Positions 8,904 through 16,780 of a DNA stretch of 64,000 nt are shown here, in pieces. Both the position numbers and the translations under genes were made by a program. The stretch's first letter is position 1. Every line of letters begins with the position of its first letter. The notes under the pieces were generated by a model, which ran no database searches, was not told the DNA's origin, and worked only from the letters and a program-made list of their open reading frames with translations. The DNA comes from Flavilitoribacter nigricans DSM 23189 = NBRC 102662 (GTDB lineage: Bacteria; Bacteroidota; Bacteroidia; Chitinophagales; Saprospiraceae). The DNA lies in assembly GCF_002646595.1 (NCBI RefSeq), contig NZ_PDUD01000002.1, positions 124,001 through 188,000 on the forward strand, given 5' to 3'.

Positions 8904-10001
8904 CTAGCGTCCGCTCAGCCACTGGCCGATGAGGTAGCCGTACGCGTATTCCTGCGATCCGGCGGACGCTTCCAGGTTTTTCCGAATTTCGGCACTCATT
9001 GATCCATTTGCCGCCAGTACCTCCAGATAGGTTTTGAGTTGGTTTTTCGTCATTATTTCCAATTGTGTGGAAAGTAATGTTAAAGCGCTGGAATGTGCCT
9101 GTGGCAAATGATTGATCAATAAGGTTTTGGTATTGATGTCTACCGCCGCGAAATGCTGATAGAATTGCCGGCTCAAATCTTCCGGGCGCAGCAGATCCGC
9201 CGGCATTTTCTTTAGAATATAGGTTCTGATCAGCGGTTTAGTGGTCCCGAAAATGGTGGCGATCCGGTCGCCGTATTGACTAAAAGAACCGGCCTCCATC
9301 GCCTTGAGCGCATAGTAATTGTAGGGGCCGTAATCTGAAAAGAGAAAGCGCTCTTCCAGTGCCTCCGTATAGATGGAATCCAGGTAGTCCTCAATGTCCC
9401 GGGCCGCTTCACCGTGAATGAGGTGCCAGAGCGTATAACAGGAATACAGTGCGCCCTCCACGATGGATTCCTTGATCTCCTTTTTGGTGGCCCCGCTGAC
9501 GGCGTCCAGTTCTTCGCCCTGAAATTCGATCTTTTTCAGCGCGGTGGCCTGTTCGTCAAACAGATCAGACAGCTCCTTTCGGCGGAGCACGGAATTGTTA
9601 TCCGCCAGCAACTGATCGAGCTTTTTATGATCCTGGGGCAGAAATTCATCGTGATCGAACTTGGTCAGCGGTTTGTCTTCATATACGCCGTAACCGGCAT
9701 AACCGCCCGTCAGATCCCAGTAGAGCTCGATAAACACGGGTTTGCAAACCCCGTCGATGCAGACCGGGGTAAGTACATCTGCGTAAAAGAGCTGGGGCTG
9801 TCCCGCGCTGTCCGACAGCAGGTACAGGTCGTGTTCCAACAGCGTGTCCTTATTGGAAAAACGGCCGATCAGCTGCTCCGTTTCCGCCGCTTCCCAGGCC
9901 TGATCCAGGGTACAGAAAAGCGGCGGATTGCGATCCTCGACCGATACGATGCCAAGCAGCAAAAAGAAGAGCAAAGTAGCGAGCCCTAGGGATTTTTCCA
10001 T
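8904..10001 (-). CDS. Exported protein with ApbE-type flavinylation motif (FMN-carrier-like), copy B
   Basis: 365 residues with an N-terminal hydrophobic signal or anchor (residues ~5-20). No annotated family was recognised with certainty. The decisive motif is DAVSGAT at residues 166-172. It matches the Dxx(S/T)GAT consensus in which ApbE attaches FMN to the Thr of NqrC/RnfG and FMN_bind proteins; Thr172 would be the modified residue. Also shared with copy A are a Cys-x4-Cys pair (TPVCIDGVC, Cys81/Cys86), a PLTKFDH motif (111-117) and CYTLWH after the flavinylation motif. The C-terminal half is helical, possibly HEAT-like. The gene starts 16 bp inside the end of FAD oxidoreductase B. The inference is a periplasmic one-flavin electron shuttle that partners that enzyme. 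No apbE gene is visible in the window. Confidence 0.75.
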   Translation of the reverse strand: MEKSLGLATLLFFLLLGIVSVEDRNPPLFCTLDQAWEAAETEQLIGRFSNKDTLLEHDLYLLSDSAGQPQLFYADVLTPVCIDGVCKPVFIELYWDLTGGYAGYGVYEDKPLTKFDHDEFLPQDHKKLDQLLADNNSVLRRKELSDLFDEQATALKKIEFQGEELDAVSGATKKEIKESIVEGALYSCYTLWHLIHGEAARDIEDYLDSIYTEALEERFLFSDYGPYNYYALKAMEAGSFSQYGDRIATIFGTTKPLIRTYILKKMPADLLRPEDLSRQFYQHFAAVDINTKTLLINHLPQAHSSALTLLSTQLEIMTKNQLKTYLEVLAANGSMSAEIRKNLEASAGSQEYAYGYLIGQWLSGR

Positions 10002-11770
10002 TGCTGGTTTTCGATTAATTTCATGTATTCTTCCAGATGATCCGTGTAGATATCGCGTGGATTAACGCCGTACTTTTTACAGAGAGCAGCCGCAAAACCG
10101 ACCGCCGCGCCCATCTGTCCGGTAGTGCGCATCACACGCGGACCGCCCAACCCGACGTGGGAGCAGCTAAAGCAACGGCCCGCCATGAACAGGTTGTTGA
10201 TATTCCGGGAATAGAGGCTGCGGTAAGGAATGTAGTATTCGTCCGTTTTGTAAAAAAGCGCCTTGGACAGGAAATCCGGTTTGTCGGCATCCTGCAGGTT
10301 TTGCTGGAAATGCACGTCGATCTCGCGGGTTTCTACCACTACCGAATCGGGGAATTCGGCATCTTCGACCACATCCCGAAAAGTAAAGATATGGTCTCCC
10401 ATCAGGCGACGGGATTCGCGTTTACCCAGCAGGTAAGATACCCAGGTCAGCTCGTAATTTTCATTACCGGCTACCTGTTTGGCGTTGGAAAAAGAACCGT
10501 AGATCGCTTTCAGCATGTGATCGCGGATCTCTTCCCCGTCCTCGATCTGGTGCAGGTCGTTGCGGGAGAATTCCCAGTACCATTCGCCGGCCGTCGCCTC
10601 GTGCTCCTGCGCAACGGGCAGGGCCCAGGGTACCTCCGGAAAGGATTTGGGCAGATCGGCGATCCGGGTCTGCCACAGGATGGAGGATCCCATCACGAAA
10701 TTGTCGGCTTCTTCCGGGCTCCAGAGCTCGCCCCATTCGTCCCAGGCTTCTCCGTATTTGTGTACACTCTCCCGGCCGTAGGTATATTCGGCACCGGCCC
10801 AGTAGCCGATCCAGCCGTCGCCCGTAGAATCGGTGAACAGCGGCGCTTTGAAGCGGATGCGTTCGCCGGTTGCCGTCTGACGGGCATCCACGTACTGGAT
10901 GACACCGTCTTTGGATTTAGCGTCGTAAGCCCGCCAGTTCAGGAAAAGGTGGATATTTTCGTAGGCCTTGACGTTGGCATCCCGTTTTTCCTGGTCCAGT
11001 TTGGCCTCGGGCGAACCGTTGGGATAGTGTTCCGTATCGATCTTTTTCAGAATGCGTTCAAACTTGCCGTAGATCCCCAGGGTATGTACCCGGATCTCAC
11101 TACTGGCATTACCGCCGAGTACCGGCCGGTCGTGGATGAGCGCCACCTGCAGGCCTTCTTCCGCCGCCGCAATGGCCGCCGCACAACCGGCAATACCGCC
11201 ACCGGTGATCACCAGATCAAAAGTGCGGGTCGTTTCCGGTCCCAGGGGCTCCTGCAATTTTTCCTTGCGCCAGGAGGCCAGCTCTTCGCCGAAGGCCGGC
11301 GGTTCCTGCTCCGACTGCGTCAGGTACACGGCATCGCAGCGGCCGTTGAATCCCGTAAGGTCGACCAGGGCGATCTCCGTGGGCTTTTTGGATTTGAGTT
11401 TTACCTCACCGGCGTATTCCCAGCCCCAGCCGGGAGTCAGGCCCAGTTTATTTTCCAGTTTTTCGCCGTTTACGGCCACCTGGAACTGACCGGGAGGATC
11501 CCACTTGCCGGGGGCCCAGTTCCTGGTCCGCACCCAGATCTTATATTTTCCTTTTTTGGCAATTTTGATCTTGGTGGACGCATCCGCTACGGGTTTCCCC
11601 ATGCCGTGCGCCATCAGATAAGGAGACCCCATTTGTTCAACAAACTGAGGATCGACCATCCAGCCTCCCTTATCGGAGAAACTTTCCGCTTCGATCAGGA
11701 TATCGGTCTGAGCGTGCAGACCGGAGAGCAACAGTACAGTGCAAATAATGGAAAAGAGGATCTTCTGCAT
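9986..11770 (-). CDS. Secreted FAD-dependent oxidoreductase with N-terminal sugar-binding-like domain, copy B
   Basis: 594 residues. A signal peptide (to about LHAQ, residue 21) predicts export. Residues ~23-155 form a beta-sandwich-like module starting EAESFSDKGGWMVD. It is almost the same module as in copy A and similar to domains in proteins annotated as xanthan-lyase- or golvesin-related. The FAD-binding Rossmann motif GGGIAG is at 190-195, followed by RPVLGGNASSEIR. GKRESRR lies near residue 455, and a conserved IDVHF segment follows. The family (PF12831) is a sister of fumarate-reductase-type flavoproteins. It is flanked by the two FMN-carrier-like genes, 4 bp downstream of copy A and overlapping copy B by 16 bp. 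The inference is oxidation of a glycan hydroxyl outside the cytoplasm, with electrons passed to the flavinylated partner. Confidence 0.85.
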   Translation of the reverse strand: MQKILFSIICTVLLLSGLHAQTDILIEAESFSDKGGWMVDPQFVEQMGSPYLMAHGMGKPVADASTKIKIAKKGKYKIWVRTRNWAPGKWDPPGQFQVAVNGEKLENKLGLTPGWGWEYAGEVKLKSKKPTEIALVDLTGFNGRCDAVYLTQSEQEPPAFGEELASWRKEKLQEPLGPETTRTFDLVITGGGIAGCAAAIAAAEEGLQVALIHDRPVLGGNASSEIRVHTLGIYGKFERILKKIDTEHYPNGSPEAKLDQEKRDANVKAYENIHLFLNWRAYDAKSKDGVIQYVDARQTATGERIRFKAPLFTDSTGDGWIGYWAGAEYTYGRESVHKYGEAWDEWGELWSPEEADNFVMGSSILWQTRIADLPKSFPEVPWALPVAQEHEATAGEWYWEFSRNDLHQIEDGEEIRDHMLKAIYGSFSNAKQVAGNENYELTWVSYLLGKRESRRLMGDHIFTFRDVVEDAEFPDSVVVETREIDVHFQQNLQDADKPDFLSKALFYKTDEYYIPYRSLYSRNINNLFMAGRCFSCSHVGLGGPRVMRTTGQMGAAVGFAAALCKKYGVNPRDIYTDHLEEYMKLIENQQWKNP

Positions 11771-11774
11771 ATGG

Positions 11775-12869
11775 CTATAATTTTTTAAGGCGTTTTAGCA
11801 TTTTTTTCAGTTGGCGATCCCCGGCGGCGATCGCGTCTAATGATCCCAAAATCCCGGGCGCGGGCCTGATCCCGTGATCCAGAAGTTGGGTAAAGAGCGC
11901 AGCAAAAACTTCCGTTTCCTCCGGCTCCGATCTATCGATGAGCAGTTTGATGATCTGTTGGTTCCGGGGCGGGTTGCCCGCCGTGAGCTGTTCGATCAGG
12001 AACAGCCGGGTTGAAGCATCCAGTCGGGGTACAGCGGCGAGCCGGTCGATCCACACTTCCTGCGCGGAAAGATCCAGTCGGCTGAAATGCTGTTGAAAAA
12101 AAGTCTGTACCTCTGGCCGGCCGAATAATTCCGGCGGAAGCTGTTCTCCGATCCGGGCCGCAAAGAAGGCTTGGTAGCGATCGGCCAGATCCAGCACCGG
12201 CTCCAGAAATTCCGCGAAGTATTCGGGAGCCATATTTTCCAGTAAAAAATAATGCTCCCGGGCATTTCCTTCCCGGAGCAGCTTCCGGATCAGGGGCGCT
12301 TCCAGTTGTTTACGGCTATGCTCCTGGATCCGGAAAGTAATGCCGCCGTTGGCAATGTGCCAGAGTGTGTAGCAGGTGTAGATCGCCCCCGCAACCATAT
12401 CCTGCCGGACGGCCTGCACGGTAGCGCCGGTCACACCGTCTATTGTTTCGTCTCCCTGTTCCGGCTCAACGATCAGTTCGCTGCGGCGCAGATGGATGAA
12501 TGCCGGGCTTTCGGTCCGTAAGATCCGGTCGAGCCGTTCGTAATCGGCCGCCGTAAAAGGGACATGATCCAGCTTGGTCAGGGGCTTGGCGGGGTCCGTT
12601 TCGAAGTGCGTGAACTTCCCGAGCAGGTCCCAGAAAAAATCCAGCTCGGCATCGTAGCAGAGCCGGTCTTCGCAGACGGGGGTGCGTACGTGGGTACGGT
12701 AGCCGTTCAGCAGTCCGGCCGCATCGAAAGTTTCGTAAATGTCCAGCGTGATGGAGTCATTGGTGAGATACTGAAAGGCCGGCTCCGCCGGGCGGGGGCG
12801 GGATTTGCTTTGCCAGATCGTTCCAGTTATTCCTACCATTAGTATCAGACTCCATTTTATGTAGTACAT
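11775..12869 (-). CDS. Exported protein with ApbE-type flavinylation motif (FMN-carrier-like), copy A
   Basis: 364 residues with an N-terminal hydrophobic segment (~5-18) ending before a basic stretch, so an exported or membrane-anchored protein. It contains DGVTGAT at residues 144-150, an exact match to the Dgx(S/T)GAT covalent FMN attachment consensus; Thr150 is the expected acceptor. As in copy B it has TPVCEDRLC (Cys66/Cys71), PLTKLDH (96-102) and CYTLWH (166-171). Outside these motifs the two copies have diverged widely, so the shared positions are probably functional. The C-terminal ~180 residues are helix-rich. It lies 64 bp after FAD oxidoreductase A and 4 bp before FAD oxidoreductase B. 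The predicted role is electron transfer from the FAD enzyme to the membrane or to another redox protein; that role is inference, not shown. Confidence 0.75.
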   Translation of the reverse strand: MYYIKWSLILMVGITGTIWQSKSRPRPAEPAFQYLTNDSITLDIYETFDAAGLLNGYRTHVRTPVCEDRLCYDAELDFFWDLLGKFTHFETDPAKPLTKLDHVPFTAADYERLDRILRTESPAFIHLRRSELIVEPEQGDETIDGVTGATVQAVRQDMVAGAIYTCYTLWHIANGGITFRIQEHSRKQLEAPLIRKLLREGNAREHYFLLENMAPEYFAEFLEPVLDLADRYQAFFAARIGEQLPPELFGRPEVQTFFQQHFSRLDLSAQEVWIDRLAAVPRLDASTRLFLIEQLTAGNPPRNQQIIKLLIDRSEPEETEVFAALFTQLLDHGIRPAPGILGSLDAIAAGDRQLKKMLKRLKKL

Positions 12870-12933
12870 CGTCCTTGTCTTTGGGCGATCGATAAAGTTT
12901 ATTTCCGGGAAATTACCGGTGATTAGCCATTCC

Positions 12934-14877
12934 TCATTTTTCCCCTTCCGCGGGGAGCTCGTAGTTTTCCCAATCCGGCTGGCCGATCCCCTGCTCCATC
13001 AGTTGCTGTAGATCCGCGAAGTGATCTGCAAATACTCCTCGCGGTAAGGTTTGTCGTTTTTTGCAGACGGAGGCCGCCATCCCGATCACTTCCCCCATCA
13101 TACCGGTGGTACGCTGTACGCGGATGGTGCCCAGTGCCACATGGGTGACGCTGATATTGCGTCCGGCCATGAACAGATTATCCACATTCCGGGAATAGAG
13201 GCAACGATAGGGCACCTGATAGGGGGTTATCGGCTGGATGTCCGCCCGGGAAAGGAAGGGTTCTCCGCTGAATCCGTTCTTGGTGATCGGGAAATGGAGG
13301 TCTACACCCCAGGTCGTGGTAAAAGTACCGTCCGGGAAAGGGCGGTTTTCCAGAATGTCCTGCTCCTTGAGGATCACGTCTCCCAGCAGCCGCCGGGATT
13401 CGCGTTTGCCACCGATGTAGGCGACCCAACTCAAGCGGCGATTGGCAAAATCCGCTTTGGCCTCACTGCGGTTTTTGATAAAATCCCAGTTGCCGTAAGC
13501 TACCCGTAATCCGTAGTCCCGGATCATTTCGATCTCCGTGACCTGGTCCCGATTGGCTCCGGTTTCCCAGTCCCAGTCTCCTTTATTCGTTTTCAAAGAA
13601 GTTTCCTCGGTAAAATCTACCGCCCAGGGCCGGGTATCCGGGAAACTTACCGTTTGGTTCTCTTCGATCGAGTTCCACTGCACGGACGTACCCATGACAA
13701 GTTGATCCGCCCGGGCCGGTGCCCGGGGTTCGCCGGTCTCGGCTTTGGATTCGCGACCGACACGAAAATCAGCGTCGACCAGGGCGCCGAGATTACCGTC
13801 GCCGGTGCAATCGGCAAAAAGCCGGCCTTCAAAGCGAAATTCTTCGCCCGTGACAATGCTCCGACCGATGACGGCAGTGATCCGGTCTCCCGTTTTTTCG
13901 GCGTTCAGTACGTGGGTATTCAGGAACAGGCTCAGGTTTTCTTCGGCCTGTACGATGCGTAGTTTCTTATCGTCGCGGTAGTTACTGGCCGGACCGGCAT
14001 TGTGTTCTTTCTTTTCCGGATTGTTCCGGATGATATCCAGGATCTTCTGACTGCGTACACTATTGGAATCCTGTTGGGCTTCCCAGAGGGTCCAGTGCCC
14101 CACTCCACCGATCTCATCCACCAGGGATCCGAGATTGACGTAGGGTTTCTGATAGATCAGGCCGGAAAGGCCGACCCGTACTTCCGAACTGTTATTGCCA
14201 CCGAGTACCGGCCGGTTCTGGATCAGCGCCACCCGGCAGCCCAGTCGGGCCGCACTCACCGCCGTACAGATGCCGGCGATACCACCGCCGACCACGACCA
14301 GATCGTAGGAACCCGCTGATCGGGCCAGCCCGGAGAAACCCAGTTGCTCCTGCCGGTAAGCCGTGAGCGTTTCCAGTTCGTTCGGGGGACGAAAACGGGG
14401 ATCGGTTGTGAGTATGATCGCATCGCAGCGCCCCGCAAATCCGGTCAGATCGTGTAAACTCAGCGCTACCCTACCTTCCGGTAGTCGGATCTGACCACCG
14501 TCCTGCCAGTGCCAGGCGGCGCCTTCGGTACCGAAAGTGGTTTCGAGCGGCTGCCCGTCCAGCAGGACCTGGAATTTACCGGGCGCGCCCGGCACCTGCC
14601 AGGGTGCCACCCAATCGCGGGTGCGAACCCAGACCCGATACTTTCCCCGGCGGGGGATCTCTACGGTCGTTTTCGCATCCGCAACGGGTTGGCCCAGGCC
14701 GTGGGCCAGCATATACGCCGACCCCATGACATCCATCGACTGCTGATCGATCACCCAGCCACCGCGTTCCGTAAAACTTTCAGCCTCCAGGAAAATGGTC
14801 GTATGCTTCCGACCGAACAAGTTCAGACTGAGCACAACAAGAAGAGGTAACAGAAGATTTCGTTTGCTAATGGTCAT
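12934..14877 (-). CDS. Secreted FAD-dependent oxidoreductase with N-terminal sugar-binding-like domain, copy A
   Basis: 647 residues with a signal peptide (hydrophobic residues ~8-21). Residues ~27-158 form the same beta-sandwich module as copy B (EAESFTERGGWVIDQQ, then MGSAYMLAHGLGQPVADA). GGGIAG at 197-202 is the FAD-binding motif, followed by RPVLGGNNSSEVR. GKRESRRLLGD and GVDLHFP are conserved later. It is about 50 residues longer than copy B, with an extra segment around residues 240-290 (GGVGHWTLWE and following). It is the first enzyme after SusCD and directly precedes FMN-carrier-like protein A. The likely activity is FAD-dependent oxidation of a bound glycan or released sugar in the periplasm or on the surface; the product and regiochemistry cannot be read from the sequence. 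Confidence 0.85.
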   Translation of the reverse strand: MTISKRNLLLPLLVVLSLNLFGRKHTTIFLEAESFTERGGWVIDQQSMDVMGSAYMLAHGLGQPVADAKTTVEIPRRGKYRVWVRTRDWVAPWQVPGAPGKFQVLLDGQPLETTFGTEGAAWHWQDGGQIRLPEGRVALSLHDLTGFAGRCDAIILTTDPRFRPPNELETLTAYRQEQLGFSGLARSAGSYDLVVVGGGIAGICTAVSAARLGCRVALIQNRPVLGGNNSSEVRVGLSGLIYQKPYVNLGSLVDEIGGVGHWTLWEAQQDSNSVRSQKILDIIRNNPEKKEHNAGPASNYRDDKKLRIVQAEENLSLFLNTHVLNAEKTGDRITAVIGRSIVTGEEFRFEGRLFADCTGDGNLGALVDADFRVGRESKAETGEPRAPARADQLVMGTSVQWNSIEENQTVSFPDTRPWAVDFTEETSLKTNKGDWDWETGANRDQVTEIEMIRDYGLRVAYGNWDFIKNRSEAKADFANRRLSWVAYIGGKRESRRLLGDVILKEQDILENRPFPDGTFTTTWGVDLHFPITKNGFSGEPFLSRADIQPITPYQVPYRCLYSRNVDNLFMAGRNISVTHVALGTIRVQRTTGMMGEVIGMAASVCKKRQTLPRGVFADHFADLQQLMEQGIGQPDWENYELPAEGEK

Positions 14878-14968
14878 GTTTTACGCTTATCGGTTGCGGG
14901 ATGTCGGAGTCATAGTCGATAACGGCCGGCAGGAAATTCCCGCAACAGCCGTTATCAACACTTATTTT

Positions 14969-16684
14969 TTAGTATCCGGGGTTCTGCCGCAGGCTTTGTC
15001 CCAGACCGTTGTAGGTATCGATCTCCGCCTGGGGAATCGGCAGCAGATAATCCCGGCTGGCGTCGAACTGACGGTTCTGCGCATTGGGGAAACGGGCGTC
15101 CGTATTTACATCCCACTGTCCGGTGCTATTGTCGTAAGTGATGTGACCGTCTTCGTCGATAGCCGGTACCAGCGTAGCGGTAGACGGATCGAGGATGCGG
15201 CCGATCACGAGATTAGGCATTACCTTTTCGGCGATGCCCCAGCGGCGGATATCGAAATAGCGGGTCCCTTCGCCGGCCAGCTCGATCTTCCGTTCCCGGC
15301 GGATGATCCGGCGCAGCTCGGACTGATCAGTCGTCGTTACGCGGGGAAAGGCCTCTCCGCCGTATCCTCTCTCCTTCACCCGGTTGATGGCTTCCAGTAC
15401 GGAATCATCGATCTGGTTCAATTCGATCTTCGCCTCTGCGTAAGTTAGCAATACTTCGGCATATCGGAGGATCATAAAGTCCAGATCACTGTTGCCGTTG
15501 CGATCCATCTGGCGGGGTTCATCCGTGTATTTTTTGAACAGGTAACCACAGAAAGCGGCCGGCCATTTCACCGTGCGGCAATCGGCGTTCGCACCGCCGG
15601 GGGTACCGTCTGCATTGCGGAAAGTCAGACTGTCCGGATGGCTTTCGAAAATGATACCCGACCATTCGGCCTGCGGTACGACCAGAGATGCGTGCAAGCG
15701 GGGATCGCGATTGGCAAATGGATTGGATGGATCATACAGTGGCGACTCATCGATCGGCAGACCGTCGATGGCCTCGTAAGAATCCAGCAATACCTGAGAG
15801 GGCGCGAAAGTGGTGTAGGAACCGCGGTTTCTGGATCCCAGAGCAGTTGGCGATTGGGTCGTACGGAATCCTTCCTGGAAAGGCATGATCAACATGCCTT
15901 CCGCATTGCCTTCGGCCGCGGGGGTGAACAGTTCTTCGTAGTCGGGGTACAGGATCAGTCCGGCGGCTTCTTCCATATCGATCACTGCTTTGGCGGAAGT
16001 GGCCGCTACATCATACCGTCCGGCGTAGAGTGCGGCTCTCGCCCGCAGTGCCAGCGCTACGGCTTTGGTGACGCGACCCGGCACGGAAAATTTCTCCGGC
16101 AGCAGGCCCACTGCGGTTTGAAAATCGGCCAGTACATTGTCAATTACGGTAGCGGCGTCGGTGCGGGGCAGCAGGCTCTCCTGGGGAGAACCCGGTACAA
16201 AATCAATGTAGGGAACATCACCGAAGAAATTGACGAGATAGGTATAGAAATACGCCCGCAGGGCCAAGGCCTGGCCGCGAACCTCATCCATGCGTTCCTG
16301 AGAAACGCCCTCGGCTTTATCCATATTGGTCAGCAGGTTGTTGGCGCGACCAATAGCCCGGTACAGGGTACGGTACAGGTCGGCAATACCGCCGGAAGAG
16401 GCACTGTGCGTACCCGCTCCGATCTCGTCGAAGCCGAAAACGCCACCGGAACGCAGCAGTCCCAGTTCGGAGCCGCCGAAATCCGAGATCATTTGCATCG
16501 GCATGGCGTAACCGCCCTGCATGTACAGGCCGCTGTACACACCGGTAAGGGCCAGTTCCAGTTCGGCTTCATTAGCGAAGAAAGTAGAGGACGTGGATTC
16601 CGCGAGGGGATCCAGGTTGAGAATATCATCAGAGCAACCGCTGAGGCTGAAAACACAGACAATCGCAAATATTATTTTTTTCAT
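14969..16684 (-). CDS. susD: SusD/RagB-family outer-membrane glycan-binding lipoprotein
   Basis: 571 residues with a short lipoprotein signal ending SLSGC (Cys17) followed by SDDILNLDP, the usual start of a SusD homologue. N-terminal helices with TPR-like character (residues ~65-200) and the C-terminal RagB/SusD region, including NRVKERGYGG and a terminal YLLPIPQAEI segment, fit the family. Length is normal. It caps the SusC transporter and binds the incoming oligosaccharide at the cell surface. It lies 96 bp after SusC and 91 bp before FAD oxidoreductase A, consistent with one transcription unit. The glycan specificity cannot be deduced from the sequence. Confidence 0.95.
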   Translation of the reverse strand: MKKIIFAIVCVFSLSGCSDDILNLDPLAESTSSTFFANEAELELALTGVYSGLYMQGGYAMPMQMISDFGGSELGLLRSGGVFGFDEIGAGTHSASSGGIADLYRTLYRAIGRANNLLTNMDKAEGVSQERMDEVRGQALALRAYFYTYLVNFFGDVPYIDFVPGSPQESLLPRTDAATVIDNVLADFQTAVGLLPEKFSVPGRVTKAVALALRARAALYAGRYDVAATSAKAVIDMEEAAGLILYPDYEELFTPAAEGNAEGMLIMPFQEGFRTTQSPTALGSRNRGSYTTFAPSQVLLDSYEAIDGLPIDESPLYDPSNPFANRDPRLHASLVVPQAEWSGIIFESHPDSLTFRNADGTPGGANADCRTVKWPAAFCGYLFKKYTDEPRQMDRNGNSDLDFMILRYAEVLLTYAEAKIELNQIDDSVLEAINRVKERGYGGEAFPRVTTTDQSELRRIIRRERKIELAGEGTRYFDIRRWGIAEKVMPNLVIGRILDPSTATLVPAIDEDGHITYDNSTGQWDVNTDARFPNAQNRQFDASRDYLLPIPQAEIDTYNGLGQSLRQNPGY

Positions 16685-16780
16685 TTTATCTTGATTTGAT
16701 GGTTCAAGGGTTTGATTTCCATGATCCGGCAGTTCGCCGGGAGCGAGTCGGAGCCGGGGCTGGCCGGCTCCAAGTTCCGT

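Noticed and set aside
10037-11788. A 583-codon open frame on the plus strand opposite FAD oxidoreductase B
   Set aside because: It mirrors the real gene, has no recognisable domain, and similar long antisense frames occur opposite most genes here (for example 5846-7393, 15638-16699 and 18164-19327), as expected from the codon bias of this GC-rich genome.
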